Source: Thuidium tamariscinum (Eukaryota > Streptophyta > Bryopsida > Hypnales > Thuidiaceae). From it: a DNA stretch of 64,000 nt. The notes under the pieces were generated by a model. That model saw nothing but the letters and a program-made list of their open reading frames with translations. It did no database searches and was not told the DNA's origin. Position 1 is the first letter of the stretch, and each line of letters opens with the position of its first letter. Shown here piece after piece: positions 10,229 to 21,659 of this stretch. The stretch covers positions 19,917,501 to 19,981,500 of the forward strand of contig OX344749.2 of the NCBI GenBank assembly GCA_947034885.2, read 5' to 3'. A program made the translations under genes and the position numbers.

Positions 10229-13200
10229 CCCTCCCCTCATTCCACACCTCTTATACCTCTTACACCTCTATTTCATTGACAACTCTTTTATCAAACCTTC
10301 ATTTTCATTTTCAAAAAGACTCTTTTCATTACCAAACCTCTTTTCAAAACCTTTCTTATACTACTTGCATCCATTCCATCATCTCTATCATTGTCTCAAG
10401 TCTCCATGACAAGTGATTCTCTTGCAAGGTTGGTATCCACCACTCTTGTCTTTTGACACACTTGACTTTCCATTAGCATTTTATTTTGAAGATTGATACC
10501 TACACCATTCGATTTAAGTCTTTTGACAAGGGATTCACAGCCTGGATTGGCTTATCGAGGATCCCCCTAAGCTTAAACGAGTGATTTAGGTCCTCATTGC
10601 ACCAAGGAAGTTGGGAAGGATCCACACTTCTTTTTGGCTCTTAGAGTAGCGGAGCCCTGGCGGAGCCATCCTAGAATTTGAGGTCCACACCTCTAGTACG
10701 GCGAAGCTTTGCACCCCCACAGAATATTTCCTTAGAAAATAGAGTCCTTTTGTTTTCCTTTAGTTTAGCCTCCCAATTTATGTTAAGAATTATAGACAAC
10801 TCCAGTTTCGTTTTGATTGAAAGGGTCCCCATTAAGGAGACCCAATAGTGGCTTGAGAATACCAGGTTGGGTGTTAGCCAAATTTTAGTGCGAGACCAGT
10901 AGTCCAGGCAGTAGCCAGTAGCCCGAATAGCAGCCCAGCCGAGGCTAGCAGTTCGGACATAGTCGGCAGGCAGTCAGAGGCCACGTGGCCGCTCGTCAAA
11001 CCATCCCACTCCCTTTCCGACCCCCCAGCTCACTCAGTCGGTTGCTTGATTGAGGAGGGTCGATCAATTTTCTCACATACATCACCATCAAGAAGACTGA
11101 TTTGGGAAAACCACAGGGTCCAGGATCAATTAAATTGGACAACCAATTAGTGAGTGGGAAAAGGCTAGAAATCAGGGAAGAAGGGACTCCCAATTTGCAC
11201 CCAGTTTGAGGAAAGTTCAGTGAATAAAAGGATAAATTAGCTTGGGAAAGTCTGAGGGTGAACCAGTGTGAGAATTCCGAGTTGTAGACAAAGTCAGGAC
11301 TGAGTGAACCAGTGTGAGAACTCCAAGTCAGAGTGGGGAAGGTGAGAGTTCCAAAAATTAAACACCAGAGGGGGAGCCCCAGTCTAGTATACCAGCAACC
11401 CAAATCAACATACCAAGAAGAAGCCTGAGTCAGACCTCAGAAGGCCAGTGGTTGAGTCAACGCTCGTTGACCAGGCCTCACCCACCATCTCCAACTCCAT
11501 CTGGCCACCTTTCAGCTCACAGAACCTTCAGACAGTCTGAGCTCACTTGATGCATCAAGTGCTTGAAAATACAGAAGACACAAATTGATCTCACTCAAAT
11601 TCGAAGTCACAAGTATACAAGGACAAGTTTGGAATGAGAGATTAGTAGTATAGAGAGAGTTAGACATAGTATCCCGTATTTGACCATTAAACTATAGTTG
11701 AACTTTGACTTTGGAAACATAGTTTAGAATTGTTAGGAAGTCAAACAATAAAAAACGAAAACAAAAGAATCAATTGACTTAGAGACACTCTAGAATAGTT
11801 CCAAATTAGAGGAAAGTTAGAAAAAAGCTTAGTTGTCTTGAAGTTGACTTTTAAGACCATTAGCAATTAATTTCAAAAGTTAGATTATATTAGGATATTT
11901 TATAAAGTTGACCTTGGAACCATTTTAAAGAGAAGGAAGGAGCTCAAAAGATAAAGAAAGCTACAAAACAAAGTTGAAGGAAGGAAAGAGATTTTGAAAG
12001 GAAAACCTCCATTCAAAGGTATTCAACCAAAATACAAAAACACCAAGATGGAGGTGGAGCGAGCGCAAAATGGAGGATTTATCGAATCACATGAAGACCT
12101 CGAAAACGCCATGATGGAGGTTAGTCTTTGAAATTCTTTTGTTTCTATTTTTCCATAATTTCCTTTTAGTCATAGAATTTAGCCATTAAGTAACACGAAT
12201 CTAGAATTACCCAAAGTCCAACACCATAAAAAACTAGACAAAGTTAGAGTCAATAGGGAATTTAGACTTTTTAGACTTAGAAAGTACAAGTAGAAAGTTG
12301 AAAGCCATAAGCAATTCCAAGGAAAAATAATTGACAGGTAAATTTTGGTGAACCGGACAACGGTCAAAATTTACTTATGATCGATTTTATTTAAGGAATA
12401 CATAGTGGAAATTAACTTAGTAAACTAGGAAAAGTAAAAGGATAAATCCAAAAAAATTAAACCCTTTAGATTAAAAGGAGTTCAACAAGGTAAAAGTTGG
12501 ATGAACCGGCCAACGGTCCAAATTTACCGTGAAAATTCACAATTATCCAAAGTCAAAGATTGAGGTTTTACCGTGGAAGGATAAAATTATTCCTATTAAG
12601 GTAAAACTCAAATTAACTATTTAGGTATCCAAAGTTAAAGTAGTAAAAGAATAGTTAAAACAATACGCTAATTAGACTAAAAGATAATTAAAGAACAAGT
12701 TAGGGATAGAATCCTTTAGAGATATCTTAAAGCATAAAAAACCCGAGAATACTTGGAATTCTATCAACAAGCAAGACGTTGGGACAAAGTGAAATCTTAG
12801 CTAGAACCTTTGCTTATTTGGAAAGGTCAAATAGGATTGACCAAAGCAAGTAAAACCTTAGATTCCCACCGATATTTCAAAATAGAAAACAACTAAAAGA
12901 CTTATCCTAAATTCAGAAACCTTAGAGTGAAAGTTATTCCCGCCTAGCAAATGCAAGCGGGTTGATTAGGAGTAGGAAGTTAGAAAGATCCATTACTTGG
13001 AAGACGCAACTGGATTACACGTAGATTAGACACCCACTAGAGATCACTCACAAAATAGTAGAACCTGGTTGTGTACACTTTATTCCAAGGGTGGGAATAA
13101 AGCGCCCACAGGGTTCACTAAAGACAATGGCACAGACAATTTTCCGTTTCGAGTTGTTCCCTAAAAGATAGAGAGGGTCAACTCTTAGTTTCACTTTTTA

Positions 13201-13541
13201 ATCGTTAATTGCGGTTAATTAAAAGTGATTTTGGAAATATCTCTTGGAAAATCAAAGATTGGATTTGGTCAAGATCTCTTTTTTGTATAAAAAACCATCT
13301 TTGGACTAAAAAAAGACGATTTTCAAAATGACTTTTGGTTAATTTGCAAAATATCTACGTAAATTAGGATTAATTCCAAAATATCTTGGGTTAAGATCTT
13401 GGATTTGATTTGGCCAAGATTTCATTAGCTAAATGGAGATGTTTCTAGAAATTTCCACCATTAAACAAGTATTATTTTGAAATTACATTAGGGTAGTTTA
13501 GAGGTAAAAGTAACGAAGTGTTTTCACAGGCAATTTACTGG

Positions 13542-13575
13542 GGAGGGCCCAGCCACGGGTATATAAGGGCCCTCC
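13542..13575 (+). promoter_or_regulatory. TATA box inside a 9-bp inverted repeat (element promoter B)
   Basis: TATATAA (13560-13566) is flanked by GGAGGGCCC (13542-13550) and its exact reverse complement GGGCCCTCC (13567-13575). It has the same layout as promoter A at 10199 but a different stem sequence, so the arms changed together. Confidence 0.5.
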
Positions 13576-14013
13576 TCAAGGTTTCTAGTACCCTTATTTC
13601 TCGCACTGACACTTTGTTCTTCTCACGTGCTACCGACGTGGTCGGAGCACCGCTTGGACCAAAAAATTTTGCCAAGTTTTGTTTATGTTTTGGAATTTTT
13701 GAAGGCTTAGGGCCCCTTCAATCGATTCTCATATTCTCCTTTGGCATTAAGAGCTAAGTCTCGAACCTTGTTGATTACTATTTCGTGGAAATTTCATGTA
13801 TCAAGTGCCAAAGTCCAGTTTAAGTACTGTCATGTGTACCTCCTTTGGTTGCAAAATCTTGAAATACTAAGGAATTTTGAGAATTTAACGTGAAAGTTCG
13901 GTTAAACACTGTCATGTGTACCTCCTTTTGCGAATAAGATTCTTGAAATACCATTGAATTTAGCTTCACGGCAAAGCTTTGAACCCCCAATTTCCAAATT
14001 TGGATTAAACTAA

Positions 14014-14201
14014 CACTAGAAGAAAAACACTAAAATCCCTGTTAATTTCAACGCAGTACGTCAGGTAGATTGTGTTGAGACTGCGTTGCTGAAAACGCAG
14101 AAAAAATGCAGAAAAACACAGAAAACGCGTTTCTTGCAACGCGGCCTCAACACAATCTACCTGACGTGCTGCGCTAAAATTAACAGGGATTTCTTCTAGT
14201 G
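14014..14201. mobile_element. CACTA-type MITE, 188 bp
   Basis: It begins CACTAGAAGAAA and ends TTTCTTCTAGTG, with terminal inverted repeats extending about 75 bp (for example GTCAGGTAGATTGTGTTGAG and its complement). The 3-bp target duplication TAA (14011-14013, 14202-14204) fits CACTA/EnSpm elements. The near-complete hairpin has a short A-rich loop. Confidence 0.85.
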
Positions 14202-15782
14202 TAAGGCACTATTCAGACCCAAAACAAGGCCAATACAGAACCACTTGGCCAAAAACCTTAATCATTTTAAGGTACCTAAAAGGCCAAAGATTCAATGGAT
14301 CTAAATAACCTTGAAAACTCTCCACCTACCATTGTTGGCATTCCATTGTTTTGTTTTGCTTTGTTTCTACTTCCTATTATTTGCATCCGTTTGTTTGTAA
14401 CCATTAGATAGCCCATTAGAGCCATAGATAGGAATTAGACTAGTTAAAATTGAATTCCAATTTAGTCCAAAAAATCCCAAAACCAAAACCCCGAAGGGTT
14501 GAGGCCAGCCTTTAGCCAGGCGGTCTGAGCACCCCATCGGGTGAACTGAGCCCCCCTCGAGCAGACTGGAGCGCCCTCAGGCAGACTGCGGCACCCCACC
14601 CCGCCACCCCGGTAGCCACCAACCAGTGGCACCTTGCCATGTGGCGGCCACCGGTTGGTGGAGGAGGGACTGACGAGCAAGGCGAGGGGGCTGAGGAGCG
14701 AGCTAGAGCCAAGGAGCGGAGGATAGGCTAGGGGCAGAGCGGAGCTATGGCCAGGGATTGGGTTCCAACCAAAAAGAAAGAAAAAACAACAACAAACAAA
14801 TCAACAAACAACAACAAATACACACACACATGCAAGTAAGTGTACTTCTCACCAAAAGTTGAGTTCTCGTTCATAAACTAATGTTGCAAAAGTTGGGTTT
14901 TAATAAAAAATCAAGAGAAAGGGAATTGACTTCTACTCCTCCAACCTCCATAGCTAAACTCTCATCAAACTTTGCAACAACTTAAATGCAAGATTGAAAG
15001 AGACGGAAGGAATAAAGAGAAGAAGGATTACGGGGAAGACAACCACATGAGGGGATTTAGCATTAAAAAATCAATTTCTAAAAGAATCTCACTATTGAAT
15101 AAGGTGATATATTCTTTATCTTCGACCTTTAACAATTAAAAAACTAATTGTTTTGGAATCTCACTATTGAATTGGCTTTTATTCTTGAGGTATGTTCTTT
15201 TATTCTTGGGGTATTCTTTGGTTTTTAGTCAATAATTAGATTCTTAGACGGTTTGGATTTTGTTGGTTTTGTTTTATTAGGCCTAATAAGCCAAAAAGAA
15301 ACAAACAAATTGACAACCAATTCCTTAAAGAATTAACGGCAATTCAAAATTAATTAGATTTGAAAAGATTTGATGATAATTCTTGAATTAAAATATTTTA
15401 ATAAGACAAAAGGGAAAAGACAAATTGACAACTAATTTCTTTAAGAATTATTGAAGATTTAAAAACTAATTGGATTTGAAAAGATTTTAGATTCTTTCCT
15501 AATACTTAAAGTTAAAATATTAAATTAAAAAGAAAAAGAACGAACAATAACAAAAAATTTAACAATTCAATTAAAATTTCCCATTGATTTTTGCATTAGA
15601 ATAGATTTGTTTAAGACTTAATCAAGTAGGTAGACTAAATTAATTTGTGGCATTTTTCAATTACCAAAAAATTAGGAATAAAAGAAAACACGCAAATAAT
15701 TTAGAGCTATATCACCATTAGTCTTTGCTTTTAACCAGGATAAATTTAATTTACCAACGACGTGAGAATTATTATAGATTAG

Positions 15783-15881
15783 ATGGAGAGCCGTGATGAT
15801 TTCAATGGCGAGGTCGTAGGAGAATACCTTCATATGATGATGTTTGACGACGGGACTATGGAGATCTACGCGGAAGAGGTA
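15783..15881 (+). other. Short exon-like reading frame in the LTR-type element
   Basis: ATG at 15783 opens MESRDDFNGEVVGEYLHMMM, continuing FDDGTMEIYAEE up to GAAGAG, followed by a GTAAAC donor-like site. The related segment near 12047-12130 also starts ATGGAGGTGGAG. Its acidic character and position in both repeats suggest a remnant of a leader exon of the element. The function is unknown. Confidence 0.25.
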
Positions 15882-16410
15882 AACCAATCCCATTTGATTT
15901 TTGTTCTCATTGTTTTACTACTAAGTTTCTTTTTACTGAACGTTTGGAATTAGAGTTAGATAGAATTTAACTGCTAAATTAGGATAGGATAGAATAGAAT
16001 AGCTAAAGTTGTAGACTCAAATTAGATTAAAAACACTCAGAAGACGTGATTAAAAGAGTTCATTGCTTGGAAGGCACTCTTTAAACACCCAATTAGAGAA
16101 AGTATCAAATTAGACATAGAACCGGTGTGACAAAATTTTAACTCAAAGGTGGAGTTAGAAGCGCTCACAATCCTCAATTCGAGAATTACCGTTATTCATC
16201 TAAATATATGTTTTTTCCTTGGTTTGTCTTAATGATTAGTCCTTGAAATAGAAATAGATATTATACTTTTCTTCCTGACGATCATTTGTATTAAATTTGA
16301 TATCTCTCAAATATAGCTTGGTTGTTTATAGTTCATGGGATTTTACAGATTTATTTATTATCGTCGACCCAATGATATATTTTCTGATTGGTGACTTATT
16401 ATTTGCAGAA

Positions 16411-18219
16411 TGAATTACCATGGACCAGAGGAATTTGCAAATCCTGTCCCAATACTTCCACTAGATGTTTGTTTTTAAGAGGCAATCCCTCGTGCAAAAT
16501 GGGTTTCGCAGCCTATCACTGTCCAAAATGAAAATTGTATGGATGTTGCAAGGGGTGTTTGCCAGAACATTGATCCTGAGCTAATTGTTGGCCAAAATGA
16601 AAACTCACTTGGTGATAATCGAGTTGCCATTTATATTGCGGAGTCTTTGAACAAGGAACTTTTTTCTTCGACAAATATGTGGTCACTGCATTCTTGGCCC
16701 ATTAAGAGAGTATTTTTGTACGACCGCGCTTCTTTGTATGACTATGACGAAACACATAAGTACAACATTGCCATGAATCCCAAAAGAATTCAAAAGAAGG
16801 TTTGATCATACGAAACAACTCGCGTGAGAGTTGATCTTGAGGTTCCTCCAAAGAAGCATCTTCTCCAATAAATTATGGAATCGATCACATCAGTTTCTAT
16901 AAAAACTTGTTGCAGGAAGATTTGTGTGCAACATTTTCCGTATGCACTTATCCAAGCAATACAGACCAAGCTGTATGGTAGTGATGACTTCAAAGCTTGC
17001 AACAAGACTTTGTTGGAGGTGCATAGACAGATCCACAAGGATGCTAGTGGAAAAGAGTGAATCACTTTAAAAAAGAGGGAAGTGTGCCCTACTACATGGT
17101 GGATCATTCATGGGATTGCAAAGTATATGTACTATAGGTACAAAGAAAAAACCAAAACTAGGAAGCAAGCCAATGTGCATGGGAATATGGGAAGCAAGAA
17201 GCCTCGCATGCAAACTCTTCAAGCTACAGCAATACTTCAAAGGTTAATTGCATCAAATGCTGATAAGATGCCTCATAAGACGAGGACACCCGAGTGTGGA
17301 GAGAAGGTTACTACTATGGTTCTCCCATCCTCTCTTCGTTGGAGTAATCAATTCAAAACAATCAATGAATCCAATGCAAGCTTCGATTTGCCACCAATTT
17401 CTTCTAGCGATTTGAGCAATATTCGTCGTGATTCTTTTTTAGAGTTTGCTGTAAAGGCTCATGGAGATACATTTGCTATGTGTGGCTTGTGTGACAAGTA
17501 CAACCAATTGAGAAGCGCTTGTGTGGGTGAGGAGGCAAAATCTAAGTGGGAAAAATTGAAGAAAATCCATAATAAAGGACAATTGGCTCATAGACAGTAC
17601 TATTATGGCAATCAGGACAAATCAATAAGAATGCCAAGTAAGATGTTGTGCATTATTCATGATAAAATGGATCATTCGAAGACCGCTTCTCCTCACTTTT
17701 CCCACAAGACTAAAGTCTAAAGTGACCAAATCCTTCATGAAAATGCTTGTTGTTGTTGTTACAAGTATGATTATTCATAGGCATGGCGATGTGCGATATG
17801 CACATTATGGTCTGGGCACTTATCCTACATATTCAAATCATATTATTGGGTCAATTGTAAGATTGTTGCGTGATTTGGAGGGAGTGCCAAAGAATTCATC
17901 ATGTACGTTATTTTCAATAGAAAATAACCAATCCACGTTGACAAAGGCACTTTTAAATGGAGCTAAAACTTGTTTGGATTCCCTCCTTCCACCTCTGGAT
18001 GAACCACTTCCATCTAAACCTCTTCCCCCTGTATTAATATTACAGCTGGACAATTGTTCAAGGAACAATAAGAACCGTTATGTTTTTGGTTTTTGCTCTA
18101 TACTTGTATACAAAGGCATTTTTCATGAAGTGTACATCAACTTCCTCATTGTGGAACACACTCATGAAGATATAGATGCTCTTTTTGGTCGATGGAGCTC
18201 TAAATTGAAGACACATTAG
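16411..18219 (+). pseudogene. Transposon-like coding element, DUF7869-like protein, N-terminal and central part (broken)
   Basis: A degraded coding region starts with MNYHGPEEFANPVPILP at 16411, just after an acceptor-like TTTGCAG, and has an early TAA. It continues as 16539-16805, 17082-17720 and 17659-18219 in shifting frames. The last part carries the LQLDNCSRNNKNRYVFGF and EHTHEDIDALFGRWSSKL signatures. I recognise these from the multi-copy plant proteins grouped as DUF7869 (usually LQLDN.. and GHTHEDID..). An RNase H-like, DDE-type transposase fold is my inference. A Cys-containing stretch (MCGLCDKYNQLRSACVG) lies upstream. At least one premature stop and two or three frameshifts make it a relic. 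It is cut at 18218 by an inserted TIR element; the C-terminal part resumes at 21660. Confidence 0.65.
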
Positions 18220-18643
18220 AGAGAAATTCGGGTCTCTGGATGCCCAATTTTGTTTCTGTAATTTTGGTCTTGGAAATTCCTGAAATTGCCACCTTGCATA
18301 TTGCTAGTGTAGCATGTAAGATGATGACATCAGATTGAAGGTCTCTTGCCACCAATGGCAACAAGGGGTTCAATATTGTATTCTAATGGTGTACCATTTG
18401 TCCCTTGTTCTGATTTGTTAGTAAAAAAAGGAATTTGCAAAAAAGTGTACCTCATCCAGACTAGTCCTAAGAATGTATACCGGTAGTAGAGCCACCTGGA
18501 TTTCAACGATTGATGTGATGTTTTATGACTTTTATCTAGTTTGAGAAGAATTTCAAACTTGATACAAATTTGGCGTTTTGCTGTAAAATTTGCCCAAATG
18601 AAAGAAGCTAGTGCAAATTCAAGTTGTCACACATTCTTGTTGA

Positions 18644-19040
18644 GTGAATTCGAGTGGTGTTGAATGGAAAATGTTTGTGCCATCAGAGGCAAATGTTGGT
18701 AACTACTTGCTAGTAGATTTTGAGATTGGACAGTGTGTGAGGAATGGAGAATCACAGACTGCATTCGGAGGTTACAATTGTGACGCTCCACAATACGCAC
18801 AACGATCATGGAGAGTGGATTCCTATACGATACAAGAGGTTGTCATGGGTTAGGGTAAATCCTGGTAGAATTGGAACTTGGGCTCGAGAAGCTCATTGGC
18901 ATGGAGGTGAAACCATGCACGGATCTTACAAAGCCCAAATTGTTGACTTCAGGTTTAAGGTTGACGGCTGGAGACTTGTTTCCAACAAGCCAGAATTGGA
19001 GTCTATTGGTTTGATATACTTACCACAACAACGACGCTAG
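18644..19040 (+). pseudogene. Unrecognised coding fragment, frame-shifted and cut by an insertion
   Basis: Two overlapping frames read like protein: 18644-18853 (KMFVPSEANVGNYLLVDFEI ... FGGYNCDAPQYAQRSW) and 18744-19040 (GEWIPIRYKRLSWVRVNPGR ... WHGGETMHGSYKAQIVDFRF ... ESIGLIYLPQ). A frameshift near 18790 joins them. The reading frame is interrupted after ..YLPQ by the element at 19028-21009. Beyond that element, the sequence from 21010 (GCATCAAGTGCTCC..) resumes at the duplicated CTTACCACA. A second frame at about 20990-21158 (EICHDWGPYNCESRLRLCEL) is Cys-rich. I do not recognise the family; it could be cargo or a captured gene of the TIR element. Confidence 0.35.
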
Positions 19041-21009
19041 AGTGTGAGCGGGGAGTGACAAGCGACGAGCATTGAGCAGCAAGCGTTTAGACTTGAATGC
19101 TCATTAAGATCTTTTTTACTAAAAATAGACATGTCAGAGTCATAAATAGTGATGTCAGATCCAAAAATAGTAATGTCAAAATTACCAAAATAAAAATTAC
19201 TAAAAGTAAAAATTTCAAAAAATCAATTTATTGCTAAAACATGTTTAATTTAAGGTAGTTATTTAGCACTTAAATGTTGTAGGTAGGGCCAAGAATAATA
19301 GCCTAACCTCTCTTACAACATAAAAGGTAGTACAATTGAAGTGATGTACGAATGAATTTCATCCATGTCATACGTTCAGTTTTTTGAAATAATTGGAAAA
19401 TAATTTCAAATACTCAATTAACAGAAAAAAAAATAATGTAGCAAACAACTCATTGGATCTAGGGAGACATTTCTTTCTTCAAATTTGGGGGTTATTTTTA
19501 ATGTAATTTAAAAAGTAAAAAAAATTCAAAATTATTTTTTGGTAAAAGAAATATATATTTTTTAAATTAATTAATTTTTTGGTCAAAATTTTTTTAAACC
19601 CATAAAAAGAAATTCATTTTTTTTCAATCAACAAATGGCTCCTCAAATCTAAAGAGAAATTTCTTGTTGCTAGAAACACCTTCTTTCTATTCATTTAGAT
19701 AATCTTTAAATTTAAATTTGATTTGATTTTAATTTACTTTTTAATATTTCAAAAAATACTTTTTAAGATAAATAAAATAATTTAGTTTAAAGCTCCTCGG
19801 AATCCGAGGAGCCTTTGTTGAGCTCTGAAAAGCCTTCTTCTTGTGCAAACGGACCTAAAGTCTTAAAGAACTTTAAGCCTTTGTATACCCTCAAAACAAC
19901 TTTTCTTGGCACCCAAAATAGGCTCCTTGAAACCGAGGAGTCTTCTCTTGGTAGTTAGCACTAGCAAGGAGAGGCTCCTCGAAAACTGAGGAGCCTTTGT
20001 TGAGCTCCGAAAAGCCTTCTACTATCATGAACGAACCTTTTTAAAGGACTTTAAGCCTTTGCATACCCCCGAGATAATTTTTCTTGGCACCCAAAATGGG
20101 CTCCTCGGAACTGAGGAGGCTTCTCTTGGTAGTTAGCACTAGCAAGGAGAGGCTCCTCGAAATCCGAGGAGCCCTATTAAATTTTTATTTATTTATTTTT
20201 TAAATATTTATTTTTTGAAAAAAATTAAATTTTTTTTTTCTTGGCACCCAAAATGGGCTCCTCGGAACCGAGGAGGCTTCCTTAGTAATTAGCACTAGCA
20301 AGGAGAGGCTCCTCGGAATCCGAGGAGCCCTCATTAAAAAATATAAAAATATATATTTTTTAATATATATTTTTAAATATTTGAAAAAAAAAATTTGAAT
20401 TTAAAAAAAAAAAAAAGATAATTGAATTTTTTTAATAATAATTTTATTTATTCTCCAAATTAATGTGGAAAAGGTGCCTTTAGTAATGAAAAATTGCTTC
20501 TCGAATCCAAAGAGCCATCTATATTATTATTTAATTTAATTTTTTTTCAAAATACAAATTTTATTTTGAAAAAAATAATTATGAAATTATGAAATTTTAA
20601 TTTTAATTTAAATAAACTCCCAAATTAATTAAAGGAGGGTCTTTTGGTAACTTCTTTACCTTTAATTAAAGGTACTTGAACATCAATCTTTATCCTAAAC
20701 AACTAAGTTTTTAATCCCATTCAATATACATTTATCATTTAATGCAATGAACAATAGATGTATTTCATCCATCAAAGCCAACTACAATGTTTTTATTGAA
20801 ATCCATTCATCCCCATTCATCTCCATTCATCATCTTTAAACTCATTTATAACCATAAATGTTTACTCTTAACCACGGATATAGGCATCTTATGGTGAAAA
20901 GTTTTAAATTTTTTACAAGATTTTCAAAAATTGGTCACACTTCAACGCTCATTGCTTGTCGCTCAATGCTCAACGCTCGTCACTCCCTGCTCATACTTTA
21001 GCAACCCTG
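19028..21009. mobile_element. Mutator-like non-autonomous element with 9-bp target duplication
   Basis: The direct repeat CTTACCACA lies at 19019-19027 and 21010-21018. Just inside, GCTAGAGTGTGAGCGGGGAG at the left pairs with the complement of the right end, GCTAAAGTATGAGCAGGGAG, and homology continues for about 50 bp. A 9-bp duplication is the Mutator (MULE) signature. The interior is very AT-rich and non-coding, and holds a repeated GGCTCCTCGG hairpin array. Seven or eight bases at each extreme end do not pair, so the ends may be slightly off. Confidence 0.6.
19792..20329. repeat. Array of seven GGCTCCTCGG..CCGAGGAGCC hairpins
   Basis: Short palindromes like GCTCCTCGGAATCCGAGGAG occur at about 19792, 19921, 19972, 20098, 20151, 20255 and 20307. 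They alternate with a spacer, TTGGTAGTTAGCACTAGCAA, and a second one, GAGCTCCGAAAAGCCTTC, forming an irregular tandem of roughly 150-180 bp. Every copy keeps the pairing while the loop varies. Confidence 0.75.
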
Positions 21010-21659
21010 CTTACCACAGGCATCAAGTGCTCCTCGATCCGGAAATTTGCCATGATTGGGGTCCATACAACTGTGAGAGTAGATTGCGTCTTTGTGAACT
21101 AAGCAACTGTGGTAACGTCAATGACACTAGATCATTTGGCGAGAGCCCACCAGTGTAATGGATTGTAGTATTGTACCATACTCTTAGTTCGAGCATCTCC
21201 ACATTTACTTCATCTCATTCCTTTCACATTCCAGCACGCAAGTCAAATAAACTGTACAGTGCAAGACTACGTGTACAATGATTTGAGCTAGTTGACCCTC
21301 TTCACTCAACTAGTAAATCCTATTTATTGGTTAGCCCGAAGGCAGTTGGTACTTGCGGATTATAATAAAATAGTGGCATATATACATTATTCAATTTGCC
21401 ATCTTGAGTGCTTGAAGTGGTAAGTTGCCAACATAGACCACGTTTGTATAGGAAAGAGACAATTGGGTGTTGCCACCTAGGCCGAGCTTGAGTGCTTCGG
21501 GGTCAACTTAGAGTGTACCGCCCACTTTTCATTGGGTCATAAGTTTGATGAGGACAACTAAAATGGACTATATATATGGATTAAATGCTTTTCCAAATAT
21601 CAAATAATTCATTTTCAGGCCAAAAGTACTAGGCATCCGAAGACCCAAAATTTGCTCTA

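Larger units (their letters stand above)
7955..16169. mobile_element. Non-coding LTR-type retroelement (LARD-like), 8.2 kb
   Basis: The ends are TGTGAGC...GCTCACA (TG..CA, as in LTRs) and are flanked by a 5-bp direct repeat ATCCT (7950-7954 and 16170-16174), the usual retroviral-type target duplication. The inside has no gag-pol ORF. Two related promoter-bearing segments occur in the same order: TATA hairpin, CGGC(G/A)AAGCTTTG.ACCCCCA, a GC-rich stretch, a short ATGGAG reading frame, and the end motif AGCGCYCACA (about 13100-13109 and 16160-16169). They may be a long 5' LTR and a shortened 3' LTR, strongly diverged. It sits inside the DUF7869-like element. The boundary call is good; the internal assignment is tentative. 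Confidence 0.6.
18219..21657. mobile_element. TIR DNA element inserted in the DUF7869-like gene
   Basis: The terminal inverted repeats are about 29 bp: GAGAGAAATTCGGGTCT at the left and, on the complement at the right, GAGCAAATTTTGGGTCT, both followed by ..GGATGCC. They are flanked by TA (18217-18218, 21658-21659). It splits the coding frame of the host element between ..KLKTH and NNYPTLP... It contains the unrecognised coding fragment at 18644-19040 and the nested element at 19028-21009. Confidence 0.6.

Noticed and set aside
10996..11403. 135-codon minus-strand ORF
   Set aside because: Lies in the non-coding body of the LTR-type element; no recognisable domain and not kept in the related segment.
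19792..20329. CRISPR-like array of palindromic repeats
   Set aside because: Plant nuclear context, spacers are themselves repeated, no cas genes; it is a repeat array within a transposon.
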